Shown: piece by piece, positions 36,334 through 45,296 of the stretch | How the letters are laid out: every line of letters begins with the position of its first letter | Position numbering within the stretch: position 1 is the first letter of the stretch | Assembly (NCBI GenBank): GCA_024233875.1 | Contig: JACKPB010000005.1 | Location: 1 to 64,000, forward strand | DNA from: Leptospiraceae bacterium | GTDB lineage: Bacteria > Spirochaetota > Leptospiria > Leptospirales > Leptospiraceae | Direction of reading: 5' to 3' | DNA length: 64,000 nucleotides | The notes under the pieces: generated by a model | Database searches by the model: none | What the model saw: the letters and a program-made list of their open reading frames with translations, nothing else | Told to the model about the DNA's origin: nothing | Translations under genes and position numbers: made by a program

Positions 36334-37395
36334 TTATTTCAAATTAAAAATTTTCAATAGAACTTCAGAAATTCCGTCTTTTAGAATTTTACGTTTTTCT
36401 GATTTCTTTTTGAGGACAGATTCTACAGCCTCTTTAAAATTACAATTGTATAAATTAGTATTCGATAAGTAGATTGCATTATGATAATCTTTCATTGATT
36501 CCACTAAATATGGATATTCAGCGAAGTCCCCTCTTTCTGTGTAGAGAATCGGAGTTCCGGCAAGGTAAGACTCAGCTAAAATTCCATAACCCGGTTTTGT
36601 GATCACAAGATCGCAGGCACTGAGGAGATCGGGATAATAAATATCATCAAAAGCTATCACTCTTTCATTCCTGAATCCGGAAAGTCTGGAAATGACAATA
36701 GAGTACTCGGGAGGAAGATTACTGAAATCAAAATCTGAGTCAGAAAGACCATAAGCACCAAAAGAAAATAAAATATACGTTTTTGAATCAGAGAAGTTCA
36801 ATTCCTTTCTAATTTCATTTCTTTCCCTTCTGGGACTTCTTCCTATAAGGCCAATAGGCTCCTGATTCCCAACGGATTTTATTGGACAGGCAAATGGTAA
36901 AATCAATCCTAAATCTGCCAGACTGTATTGTTCAGCTAATTCTTTTGAGTACTCTACAAAAATTGGAGAATAGTTCCTGTAATTCTCATAAATAAAATCC
37001 CAGGTGAAATTTCCCAGAAATATCGAAGGGATTTTCAGTTCATTCGATAGAACAAATGGAAAGGACGAACTGTCCGAAAGGATGAGATCCGGTTTGAAGT
37101 CCAATAGAAATCTTCTCTCCTGAGCTAAAAGATCCAAGAATTGATCTCTAAAGTCCCGAATCGATTTTTCTGTCGCTTCTAAATCGATTTGTATGGATGA
37201 ATTCTGTGCTACACCCAAATCAGTATTCACCGCCCGGATACTTAAATTTGGAAAGGTCTGGCCTTCTAAAAATTTCTCTCTTGTTGTGTTCAAAACAACC
37301 TGAGTATTTGGTTTTGATAGAAGATTTCTGATCAATTCAAAAGACCGGCTGATGTGACCGTACCCATGATTGCTTACATAGTATGCGATTTTCAT
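36334..37395 (-). CDS. MurG-like (GT-B fold) glycosyltransferase
   Basis: The 353-residue protein has the two-domain GT-B layout: an N-terminal SNHGYGHISRSFEL glycine loop like MurG-type and L-arabinokinase-linked transferases, a PDLILSDSSSFP segment, and a C-terminal donor-binding DLVITKPGYGILAESYLAGTPILY. It should transfer a sugar from a nucleotide donor to an unknown acceptor. It begins 2 bp after the SpoU methylase gene, so they are co-transcribed. The acceptor cannot be told from sequence. Confidence 0.75.
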   Translation of the reverse strand: MKIAYYVSNHGYGHISRSFELIRNLLSKPNTQVVLNTTREKFLEGQTFPNLSIRAVNTDLGVAQNSSIQIDLEATEKSIRDFRDQFLDLLAQERRFLLDFKPDLILSDSSSFPFVLSNELKIPSIFLGNFTWDFIYENYRNYSPIFVEYSKELAEQYSLADLGLILPFACPIKSVGNQEPIGLIGRSPRRERNEIRKELNFSDSKTYILFSFGAYGLSDSDFDFSNLPPEYSIVISRLSGFRNERVIAFDDIYYPDLLSACDLVITKPGYGILAESYLAGTPILYTERGDFAEYPYLVESMKDYHNAIYLSNTNLYNCNFKEAVESVLKKKSEKRKILKDGISEVLLKIFNLK

Positions 37396-37397
37396 AT

Positions 37398-38198
37398 CTA
37401 ACTCATATCTCTCTGCCGTATCGTTTCATAAAGCACAATTCCTACAGACATTGCAAGATTCAGTGAATCTGCTTTTCCGAGCATAGGAATATTGACCTTT
37501 TTTACATCTGAGGCCCGTATTTCATCTGAAAGACCATACTGCTCACTTCCATAAAGGAGAACTGTCGGTTTTTTTAGGTTTTCTCTATAGTATTGGCTTT
37601 TTCCTTCAGGAGTCACAGCCAAAACTTGTACTTTCTTAGATGTAAAGATTCGATTGCACTCTTCCCATGAATTCTGATAGATCGGCATAGAAAATAAGGT
37701 TCCTGTACTGGCGCGTATCACATTGGGATTGAATAGGTCTAATTTGGGATCCATAAGAATCACAGCATCCACTCCTGCTCCTTCTGCAGTTCTGAGTATA
37801 GTTCCAAAATTTCCCGGTTTTTCCACTCCTTCTATTACCAGAAACAGATCTCCGATTAGTGTAGAAGTAGATAGTTTCCGAACCTCAGGAGTTTCAGCCA
37901 GAGCGATCAAACCATCGGGACGATCTCTCATTGAAATTTTTTCAAAAACTTTTCGGGGAAGACGGAAAATCTGTGAATCTTTCAATTTCAAAGTATCTAT
38001 CAAAGAATCCTCATTTTCTCCCAGGAAGCATTCCGGAGAAATGTAGAGAGAGGTAAATTTCAAATCGGATTCACTGCCTCTTAAAATTTCCCTGTATCCC
38101 TCGATAAAAATTTGATTGAATCGGATCCTATTCTTTTTCTCTTTCAACCCGGAGGCAAATTTTACTTTTTCATTTGAAAAACTCGTAATCTCTAACAT
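37398..38198 (-). CDS. SpoU/TrmH-family RNA 2'-O-methyltransferase
   Basis: The 266-residue protein has an N-terminal substrate-binding domain (about 1-105, beginning with ITSFSNEKVK) and a SPOUT knot domain with motif 1 (GNFGTILRTAEGAG), motif 2 (LLYGSEQYGLS) and motif 3 (IPMLGKADSLNLAMSVGIVLYE). This fits the RlmB/TrmH branch that methylates ribose in 23S rRNA or tRNA. The exact site is unknown. It is the first gene of a pair with the glycosyltransferase. Confidence 0.88.
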   Translation of the reverse strand: MLEITSFSNEKVKFASGLKEKKNRIRFNQIFIEGYREILRGSESDLKFTSLYISPECFLGENEDSLIDTLKLKDSQIFRLPRKVFEKISMRDRPDGLIALAETPEVRKLSTSTLIGDLFLVIEGVEKPGNFGTILRTAEGAGVDAVILMDPKLDLFNPNVIRASTGTLFSMPIYQNSWEECNRIFTSKKVQVLAVTPEGKSQYYRENLKKPTVLLYGSEQYGLSDEIRASDVKKVNIPMLGKADSLNLAMSVGIVLYETIRQRDMS

Positions 38199-38358
38199 TT
38201 CTCTTCCTTTTTATTCTAATCCAATTTGAAATCCGTTGAAATCTTTCATAGAAATATACAAATCCTGTCAAGTAGAAATCAAATAAGTTTTCTACTTGAT
38301 TTTTGGGAGTCAAATTTAAATTCTGGTATTCAATCCCGTTAGAAAAGAAGGAGAGAAT

Positions 38359-38589
38359 ATGCCAACATATGATTACAAATGCAATACCTGCAATAAGGTA
38401 TTTGAACATTTTCAATCAATCAAAGATGAACCCCTAACTCACTGCCACTGTGAGCAAAAAGGTTCTGTATCAAAAATGATTTCCAGCGGTAGTGGAATTA
38501 TTTTCAAAGGATCCGGTTTTTATGTAAATGATTACAAAAAACCAGTAGCAAACTCTTCTGAATCCTCTTCCGGCACTTCCAAAGATTGA
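38359..38589 (+). CDS. FmdB-type zinc ribbon protein
   Basis: The 76-residue protein matches the FmdB family: MPTYDYKC with CNTC, a paired C-x-C (CHCEQ) and the conserved ISSGSGIIFKGSGFYVNDY, with a Ser-rich tail. The four Cys should bind zinc. A strong GAAGGAGA ribosome site precedes it. The stop overlaps the TTG start of lpxI (TTGA). FmdB proteins are linked to transcription regulation of formamidase genes in one organism, but most have no known role. Confidence 0.85.
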   Translation: MPTYDYKCNTCNKVFEHFQSIKDEPLTHCHCEQKGSVSKMISSGSGIIFKGSGFYVNDYKKPVANSSESSSGTSKD

Positions 38590-39437
38590 GTAGACTGGGA
38601 ATCATTTCAGGTGCAGGGGATCTTCCCCATATAGCTATGAAGGAAGCTCTTCTGCACGGTGAAGATCCCATATTTTTAGCAGTAAAAGAATCAGATTTCT
38701 CTCCTGGAGAGTTTCAGGAACGGGTCATTCCTATTCATATCACTCAAATAGGCGGATTGATAAAAACCTGCAAGAAAAACAATATCAACCGGCTTATACT
38801 TCTGGGAAAAGTCAATAAAGACATCATTCTGAAATCCTTTAAGTTTGATCTCAAATCTATCATTCTCATGGCGAAGATGCTCAATAAAAATGACTATACA
38901 TTTTTTGAGGTGGCATCTCATGAATTTTTAAAAAACAAAATTGAAATTTTATCACAAAAATTATATCTCCAGACTCTCCTCCTACCACCGGGTCGCTACA
39001 CCAAGAAAAAACTCAAATCCGGTGACCTGGAAACCATTCAGTACGGAATGAATTTGGCGTACGAACTCGCCCGTTTGGATATTGGTCAATCAGTAGTTGT
39101 TATGGATAGAATGACCCTGGCACTCGAAGCCATTGAGGGAACCGATGAGGCTATAAAGCGCGGAGGAATACTCTCCCGTTTCAAAGGGGCTACCCTCTGT
39201 AAAAGTTCAAAACCCGGTCAGGATGAAAGGTTTGACTTACCAACAGTCGGACTACAGACCTTAAAAATAATGAATGAATACAAATACAAGAATCTTTCCA
39301 TTCAATCCGGTGAGACTCTGATCATCAACCCTAAAGAATTTATCAAATTTGCCGATGATTCCGGTATAAACGTTCTATCCTATGATACTAAGCAAGAATT
39401 ATCCGAACTCAACAAGAGTACGAAACCCCTTCCATGA
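38586..39437 (+). CDS. lpxI: UDP-2,3-diacylglucosamine pyrophosphatase LpxI
   Basis: LpxI cleaves UDP-2,3-diacylglucosamine to lipid X in lipid A synthesis, replacing LpxH in many bacteria. The 283-residue sequence opens with LGIISGAGDLPH and continues with GGLIKTCKKNNINRLILLGKVNK and VVMDRMTLALEAIEGTDE, all DUF1009/LpxI patterns. The TTG start overlaps the fmdB stop. It overlaps lpxB by 4 bp, which makes functional sense because LpxB uses its product. Confidence 0.93.
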   Translation: MSRLGIISGAGDLPHIAMKEALLHGEDPIFLAVKESDFSPGEFQERVIPIHITQIGGLIKTCKKNNINRLILLGKVNKDIILKSFKFDLKSIILMAKMLNKNDYTFFEVASHEFLKNKIEILSQKLYLQTLLLPPGRYTKKKLKSGDLETIQYGMNLAYELARLDIGQSVVVMDRMTLALEAIEGTDEAIKRGGILSRFKGATLCKSSKPGQDERFDLPTVGLQTLKIMNEYKYKNLSIQSGETLIINPKEFIKFADDSGINVLSYDTKQELSELNKSTKPLP

Positions 39438-40618
39438 ATAATCACGAAATCTTAATAGTCTGCGGTGAACACTCAGGAGATAATCTGGGTTCCGGTTTAA
39501 TGAGAGAACTCAAGACTCTTAACAGTAACTTTTCATTTTTTGGAATCGGTGGAAACGGGATGATCGATCTCGGTCTTCAATCTTTTTCTAATATAGAGGA
39601 TCTGAATGTAATCGGTTTGGTCGGAGCGCTGTTAAAGTACAGAAAACTAAAAAAAATTGCTAACGGATTGGTACAGGAAGCTATAGAAAGAAACTGTAAA
39701 ACTGTCATCCTAATAGATTACCCCGGGTTTAACCTGGCTCTGGCAGGAATGCTGAAAAAACAAATCAAGGATATAAAAGTAATTTTTTATGTATCTCCAC
39801 AAATTTGGGCATGGAGGTACAATCGAATCTACAAAATTTCCAAGCTAATTGACCTGATGCTCCTACTCTTTCCTTTTGAGAAAAAAATATACGACAAGCA
39901 TGGTATACCCAATAAGCTGGTAGGTCATACTGTTGTGAATAACGTAAAATTAGCCTACCAAAGTGGAACGGACATTCCTCTTCCAGAGAATAGCTACCCG
40001 ATCACTATCATGCCGGGATCAAGGTCATCGGAAGTAAAAAGGTTATTGGATCCTATTCTCGAATCTTCAATGGAAATCAATAAGATATTGAGAGAAAAAC
40101 AAATGAACCCCGTTTTCTTACTTCCCAATATAAATATCAAAGAAGAAAGTTTGATACGGGAGAAAATTGATGAATTTAAGAAAATCGATCCTACACTTAA
40201 CATAGTTTACATCTTCAATAATTCTGCTCGTGCTATCGCACTGGGAAATTTTGTTATCCTCTCTTCGGGAACAGCGACTCTGGAAGTAGCCATGTTTGAA
40301 AAACCCATGATCATTCTGTACAAGAATAGTTTTTTCACTCATTTCATAGGAAAACGCGTTGTCTCCATCCCTTATATTGGCTTGGTAAATATATTGTCAG
40401 AATCATTCATTTGTAAGGAATTTCTTCAGGAGGAGTGCAATCCGAACAATATCGTAAGGGAAGCCATGAAGATCATTGAGGACAAAGACTATAGATTGGA
40501 AATGGTTCGAAACATTCAAAAAGTTAAGATGGGTTTGGGAGATGGACGATCCTCCCAGATAGCCGCCGGAGCTATTGTAGAACTGATTTCTTCTTCTCCC
40601 GAATCCTCTCTATCCTAA
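39434..40618 (+). CDS. lpxB: lipid-A-disaccharide synthase
   Basis: LpxB joins lipid X with UDP-diacylglucosamine. The 394-residue protein has CGEHSGDNLGSGLM, the IDYPGFN segment, PQIWAW and MPGSRSSEV, and the C-terminal SSGTATLEVA donor-binding motif. Its 3' end overlaps the convergent lipoprotein gene by 47 bp. Together with lpxI this shows a Gram-negative outer membrane with lipid A. Confidence 0.97.
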   Translation: MNNHEILIVCGEHSGDNLGSGLMRELKTLNSNFSFFGIGGNGMIDLGLQSFSNIEDLNVIGLVGALLKYRKLKKIANGLVQEAIERNCKTVILIDYPGFNLALAGMLKKQIKDIKVIFYVSPQIWAWRYNRIYKISKLIDLMLLLFPFEKKIYDKHGIPNKLVGHTVVNNVKLAYQSGTDIPLPENSYPITIMPGSRSSEVKRLLDPILESSMEINKILREKQMNPVFLLPNINIKEESLIREKIDEFKKIDPTLNIVYIFNNSARAIALGNFVILSSGTATLEVAMFEKPMIILYKNSFFTHFIGKRVVSIPYIGLVNILSESFICKEFLQEECNPNNIVREAMKIIEDKDYRLEMVRNIQKVKMGLGDGRSSQIAAGAIVELISSSPESSLS

Positions 40619-40958
40619 CCAATTCGTCACGGTAGATTCCCATCCAGATATCATCTTTTTTTTCTGAAAACAAAAAATAACCTATAGAATTCTCATCTTC
40701 TTTGTTAGTCAGAATTCTCATACCAGAAGAATCTTTCATGAGATACACTTTGAATTCAGTACTATCCGTTTTTAATTTTGCTTCACTATCCGGTTCAAAG
40801 AGAATAGTTTCATTTTGAGTTGAAGGTACTATCCTCCAGAGACCCTGAATTTCACGGGTGTCAAATTTTTTTAAAAAACCTTCCTCTTTCTTTTTTTCTT
40901 TCGAACACGATATGACCACAATTATGATCATGATTAAAAAATAGATTTTATTTCTCAT
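40572..40958 (-). CDS. small lipoprotein
   Basis: The 128-residue protein has a signal peptide with the lipobox VVISC (Cys18) and a Lys/Glu-rich segment after it. The rest (about 40-120) contains a short beta-rich domain with GLWRIVPS and WMGIYRDELVRI, like small lipocalin or META-type folds, but I cannot name it. It overlaps the end of lpxB by 47 bp on the opposite strand and follows the AsmA-like gene by 36 bp. Confidence 0.7.
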   Translation of the reverse strand: MRNKIYFLIMIIIVVISCSKEKKKEEGFLKKFDTREIQGLWRIVPSTQNETILFEPDSEAKLKTDSTEFKVYLMKDSSGMRILTNKEDENSIGYFLFSEKKDDIWMGIYRDELVRIERIREKKKSVLQ

Positions 40959-40994
40959 AGTCCTATTCTCGATTCAAGAATTTGAATCTGTAAG

Positions 40995-43211
40995 TTATTT
41001 TTTATTAGTTCCACACTTATTTTTTTTCTCAACAAAATTCAGGACAATCGGTTTTCCATTTTGACTTCCATAAAGATTGAAATTAACTCCCCCACCACGA
41101 CTGTAGTTTGAATTTGTATTTCCTCTAAAAATGATTGCTGGAGAAGCAATCTCAAGATTACGAACATAGACGTCCTGGCTATATCCCTGAAGGAGCCCTT
41201 TGATTTCGATATTACCTGTAGATCCGAGATATTCCTGAAGATTGATATTGTCTATAGTATCATATTGCTCAAAAAAAATGTTTTTAAATACAAAGTCTCC
41301 ATTATAACTTCTTGTCACAATAAGATCAGAGAAATTATTTCCTGAGGCTACTGAATTCAAATTTATGGAGATTGTATCAGCTCTAAAATTTGCACCACAA
41401 AATTCCATAATATGATCGTTCCATTGCAACTCATTGATAGCTACCTTGAACTCGTAATACGGCATTTTTTTATCAAAAGAACCTCTGAGAGATATATTGA
41501 TATCATTACCTTTTTTATCGTTAAGTTCATCATATATATCCAGATTGATTGCACCTTTATAAAGTTTTAAATTGAGTTTAACCTTTCCTATCTTCGATGA
41601 AGTGTTATTTTTATATAGATCATTTATGTTGAGATTCGTATCCAAAATTAATTTTTCAAAATACATTTTGTAGTACGGTGAACCAATCACATAAGTATCG
41701 GGTAACATTTTTTCCTGCCGTTCACGAATCTCTTCTTTTACAAAATTAGAAATTGATTCGTAAATTTGTTTAAAATCAAATAAATTAACCCTATCGATAT
41801 TGAAATCAAGAACTCCTGTATGATAAAATTGATAGTCTACTTTTTGATTTTTAAGTTTTGCATGATTTAGTACACTCTTATAAACTAACTGGAAAGGAGT
41901 GGAAAAAATTGTCCCCGTAACGTTTGAATTTATTTCACTTTTCTGGTTGTAAATCAAATCTAATTTATCAATAAACATACTGAATTTTAGATCTTTTAGA
42001 TTGATATTCATATTACTGATGGAGACTATCCCATCCCCTGTAAACCAATCATTTGCTTTTCCTGTTTCATTAATTAAAAAGTTAACTTTAATTTTACCGG
42101 TAATTGTATTGTCTGCAAGCGAAGAAATACGGGGAGTTATTTTAGAAAAATCTTCAATATTAGCATCTATTTGAATTTTTTTGAGATTTTCCCTATTAAC
42201 AAAAATATTGTCTGAATAATAGAAAGCAGGATTACTGATCTTCCTTTTAAAATAGATCTCAGTTTTATTGTCTTCTACACTTTCTTTAAAGTAGGAAAAC
42301 TTTGTATTCATACTTATTGATTTCAATTCCAAATTGGGGATGATTCCTATGTCACCCGAGTAATTGAAGAGGTTCAGATCTCCTTCGAGGTTCATTTCCC
42401 CTTTAAAGGTGGAAAACTTTATGAAGCCTTCGCCTTTTCCTTCGCTATTCTTACTGTCTATCAATTCGGTAAGAATTCCATTCATGTATTTCAGTGAGTA
42501 GTCGTTGAATCGAATGTCTAAATGAAAACGCCCTTCAGCATCATAACTTCCTGTACCGAACATACCTCTGAAGAATGGGATATTGATGTACGAATCATCG
42601 AATTCAAAAAAGAGTTCCTCATCTATCTTTTTCACGATCATCCTGATGGGTTTTTGGGTTCTTATCAGTTCACGATTCCCATTTTTTATTGTGAAATTTA
42701 AATTCTTGAACTCTATCTGAGGGAATTTACTTTCCCGAAAGTACTGAATGATTTGCTCGGAACTAATTTCATTGAGGTCCAATTCAATGTTGCTATTGTG
42801 AACGGTTACCTTACTCAGATAGATGTTTTTTTCTAAAATAGATGATAGTTTTACATCCACCCTCTGGGAAGTAAAAAGAAGTTTATTGTTTGAAAAATCT
42901 TCCTCATTTGAAATTTTTATGTCATCAAAAGTAATACCATCCAACATAGAAAAGTCTACTATCCCTAAAATAATAGCACGATTCATATTCATTTTTACGT
43001 ATTTTGTAATACTATTCTTAATGCGATAAAGATTGATGTATTTTTTCTTCATCTCGTAGACATAAAAATTATTTGCAGTGTAGACACTCGAAGTCACAAG
43101 GACAAAGAAGAGAAAGAAACTTACCATCCATCTGGAACGGATGATATTAAAAATCCCCTGTTTCAGTTTCTGAATGAGATGCAATAAGATTGGGAATAAA
43201 AATTTTAGCAC
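40995..43211 (-). CDS. AsmA/TamB-like membrane protein
   Basis: The 738-residue protein has an N-terminal TM anchor (about 29-49) and a long periplasmic region of repeated beta strands with an alternating polar pattern. An N-terminal AsmA-like segment (about 70-170, VKLSSILEKNIYLSKVTVHNSNIELDL) and a C-terminal strand set with VRNLEIASPAIIFRG fit AsmA-family proteins, which bridge the periplasm and carry phospholipids to the outer membrane. It is 2 bp after uvrD and may be co-transcribed with it. The fold call is by pattern. Confidence 0.7.
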   Translation of the reverse strand: MLKFLFPILLHLIQKLKQGIFNIIRSRWMVSFFLFFVLVTSSVYTANNFYVYEMKKKYINLYRIKNSITKYVKMNMNRAIILGIVDFSMLDGITFDDIKISNEEDFSNNKLLFTSQRVDVKLSSILEKNIYLSKVTVHNSNIELDLNEISSEQIIQYFRESKFPQIEFKNLNFTIKNGNRELIRTQKPIRMIVKKIDEELFFEFDDSYINIPFFRGMFGTGSYDAEGRFHLDIRFNDYSLKYMNGILTELIDSKNSEGKGEGFIKFSTFKGEMNLEGDLNLFNYSGDIGIIPNLELKSISMNTKFSYFKESVEDNKTEIYFKRKISNPAFYYSDNIFVNRENLKKIQIDANIEDFSKITPRISSLADNTITGKIKVNFLINETGKANDWFTGDGIVSISNMNINLKDLKFSMFIDKLDLIYNQKSEINSNVTGTIFSTPFQLVYKSVLNHAKLKNQKVDYQFYHTGVLDFNIDRVNLFDFKQIYESISNFVKEEIRERQEKMLPDTYVIGSPYYKMYFEKLILDTNLNINDLYKNNTSSKIGKVKLNLKLYKGAINLDIYDELNDKKGNDINISLRGSFDKKMPYYEFKVAINELQWNDHIMEFCGANFRADTISINLNSVASGNNFSDLIVTRSYNGDFVFKNIFFEQYDTIDNINLQEYLGSTGNIEIKGLLQGYSQDVYVRNLEIASPAIIFRGNTNSNYSRGGGVNFNLYGSQNGKPIVLNFVEKKNKCGTNKK

Positions 43212-43213
43212 AA

Positions 43214-45241
43214 CTAGGGTATCCTCAAACTCTCCAGGGCATCCAAAAAAGAAATTTCTTTTCCTGATTCATCAATACCCAGATCGGATCGAATCAGGTA
43301 CTCGTTGTTTATCTCATCAATAAATCTGGATTTCTGACATGGAATCGATTCACCGAATTTTTTACGGTACTGAGCTCCACTCAAAAATAAATCCTGTTTT
43401 GCCCTAGTGATTCCTACATACATCAATCTTCTTTCCTCATCGACTCCATCTGCTTCAATGGATCGGGAACTGGGTATGATTCCTTCTTCAATACCTACTA
43501 AAAATACAGATTCAAATTCCAATCCTTTGGATAGGTGCATGGTCATCATCTGGACTTTCTGTTCATCTTTATTTTCATTATTTTCATCATCGCTGGTCAT
43601 TAGAGATAAACGCAATAAAAAATCAAAGAGTGTAGGTTTTCCTTCTCCATCAAAATCAGTCTCAAAATAGGAAAGCATATTCACTACCTCGGAAAGATTA
43701 AGCATTCTGGCTTTTATGATTCTTTCGTCTTCCTCTTCCATGCTGATTTCTTTTTCAAAATTTACTTCCTTGATGAGATTCTTGAGGGCTTCTGCCATTC
43801 GGGAAGCAGAGTAAAATTCTTTGTGGTACTTTTGGATAAGATTGACTAATTCGTAAATGTTTCCCGCTGCATTTTTTTTTATTTCCGGAATGAATTCAGG
43901 GTTTTCACATATTCTAAGTAGAATTTCAAATGCTCCGACATCCAGGTCCCGGGCTTTTTCCTGAATTTTTAACTGAGAGTTTTGTCCGAGCCCTCTTCTC
44001 GGGTAGTTTAAGATTCTCATGAGGGAAAGTTCATCCTTATGATTGGCAATTACACGTACATAAGCGAGGAGATCCTTTACTTCTTTCCGATCAAAAAAAT
44101 TATAAGCTCCTATGAGTTTGTAGGGAATTCCCCTCATTTTCAATTCTTCTTCAAACGGTCGGGATTGGTAATTAGTTCGAAACAAAATGGCAATTTCACT
44201 TCCCTTGCGTTTCTTTTTGACGACTAGCTCCTGAATCTTATCTGCCACAAAACTTGCTTCGTCTCTCTCATCATACCTTTCTGTATAAAACGGCTTTTCA
44301 TCTGTATGGTTTTCCGACCAGAGTTGCTTATCACGTCTGGATGTATTGTGAATTATGAGTGAGTTTGCCGCATGAATGATGTTCACACTTGATCGATAAT
44401 TTCTTAATAATTTAATTACTTTTGTATTTTGAAAATCTCTTTCAAAATTTAAAATCAACTCTTTATTCGATCCCCGAAATCCGTAAATACTTTGATCATC
44501 ATCCCCCACAACGCATAAGTTTTGATTTCCACCCAATAAATTTTTGATAAATTTGTACTGAGTTTCATTTGTATCCTGGAATTCATCTATCATAAGATAT
44601 CTATATCGGTTGTTGTAGTATTCTTTAATCTCGGGAAACTTTTCAAAAAGTTCATTGGGTTTGAGGATCAAATCATCAAAGTCCATAGAGTTCATTTCTT
44701 TCAGAAGAGTTTCATAATCTTCAAAAATTACATCTACAACCTGATTCATATCATCCCAGGATTCCACATCCAAAGCTCCTGTATTCTTTCTGAGACTGAT
44801 TCTGCTTAGAATAGATTTTATTGGGAATGCTTTGGGATCGATTTTTTTTGATTTCAAGAGGTCGAGAACAATCAACTCCAGGTCATTTGGAGTCAGGAGT
44901 GAGAATGGTAACTTGTATCCCAGGGCTTCAATTTTTGCTTTGCAGATCTTCAGTCCGAGAGCATGAAAGGTGGAAAGTTCTAATCCCTTTGTTTTGTTTC
45001 TCGGAATCATACTGCGGATCCTGGTTTTCATTTCCCGGGCACTTTTATTGGTAAAGGAGAGAGCTACAATTTTTTTGGGTTCAACATGATGATTGGTGAT
45101 TAAATGTTGAATTCTATTTGTAATCACACGGGTTTTTCCTGACCCGGCTCCGGCAAATATCAATAGAGGTCCATCTTTATGACGGACTGCCTCTTCCTGC
45201 TCTTTGTTTAGTCTCAATTTTCCCTCTTTTTTAAGAGACAT
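43214..45241 (-). CDS. UvrD/PcrA/Rep-family DNA helicase
   Basis: The 675-residue superfamily 1A helicase has Walker A GAGSGKT, DEFQD, GDDDQSIYGFRGS, TMHLSKGLEFESVF and YVGITRAK. Length and order are normal for PcrA/UvrD/Rep. It unwinds DNA 3'-5' and takes part in repair or fork restart. Which of the three it matches best needs a phylogeny; the short C-terminal tail after motif VI leans towards Rep. It heads an operon with the AsmA-like and lipoprotein genes. Confidence 0.92.
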   Translation of the reverse strand: MSLKKEGKLRLNKEQEEAVRHKDGPLLIFAGAGSGKTRVITNRIQHLITNHHVEPKKIVALSFTNKSAREMKTRIRSMIPRNKTKGLELSTFHALGLKICKAKIEALGYKLPFSLLTPNDLELIVLDLLKSKKIDPKAFPIKSILSRISLRKNTGALDVESWDDMNQVVDVIFEDYETLLKEMNSMDFDDLILKPNELFEKFPEIKEYYNNRYRYLMIDEFQDTNETQYKFIKNLLGGNQNLCVVGDDDQSIYGFRGSNKELILNFERDFQNTKVIKLLRNYRSSVNIIHAANSLIIHNTSRRDKQLWSENHTDEKPFYTERYDERDEASFVADKIQELVVKKKRKGSEIAILFRTNYQSRPFEEELKMRGIPYKLIGAYNFFDRKEVKDLLAYVRVIANHKDELSLMRILNYPRRGLGQNSQLKIQEKARDLDVGAFEILLRICENPEFIPEIKKNAAGNIYELVNLIQKYHKEFYSASRMAEALKNLIKEVNFEKEISMEEEDERIIKARMLNLSEVVNMLSYFETDFDGEGKPTLFDFLLRLSLMTSDDENNENKDEQKVQMMTMHLSKGLEFESVFLVGIEEGIIPSSRSIEADGVDEERRLMYVGITRAKQDLFLSGAQYRKKFGESIPCQKSRFIDEINNEYLIRSDLGIDESGKEISFLDALESLRIP

Positions 45242-45296
45242 AATGAAAAAATCCTATTCATAGAAAAGATATTTTTTAAATTGAACAAAAAAAAGA

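Noticed and set aside
38170..38415. 81-codon minus-strand frame with a hydrophobic N-terminus
   Set aside because: It overlaps the fmdB zinc ribbon gene and its strong ribosome site on the other strand, and the end of the SpoU gene in another frame.
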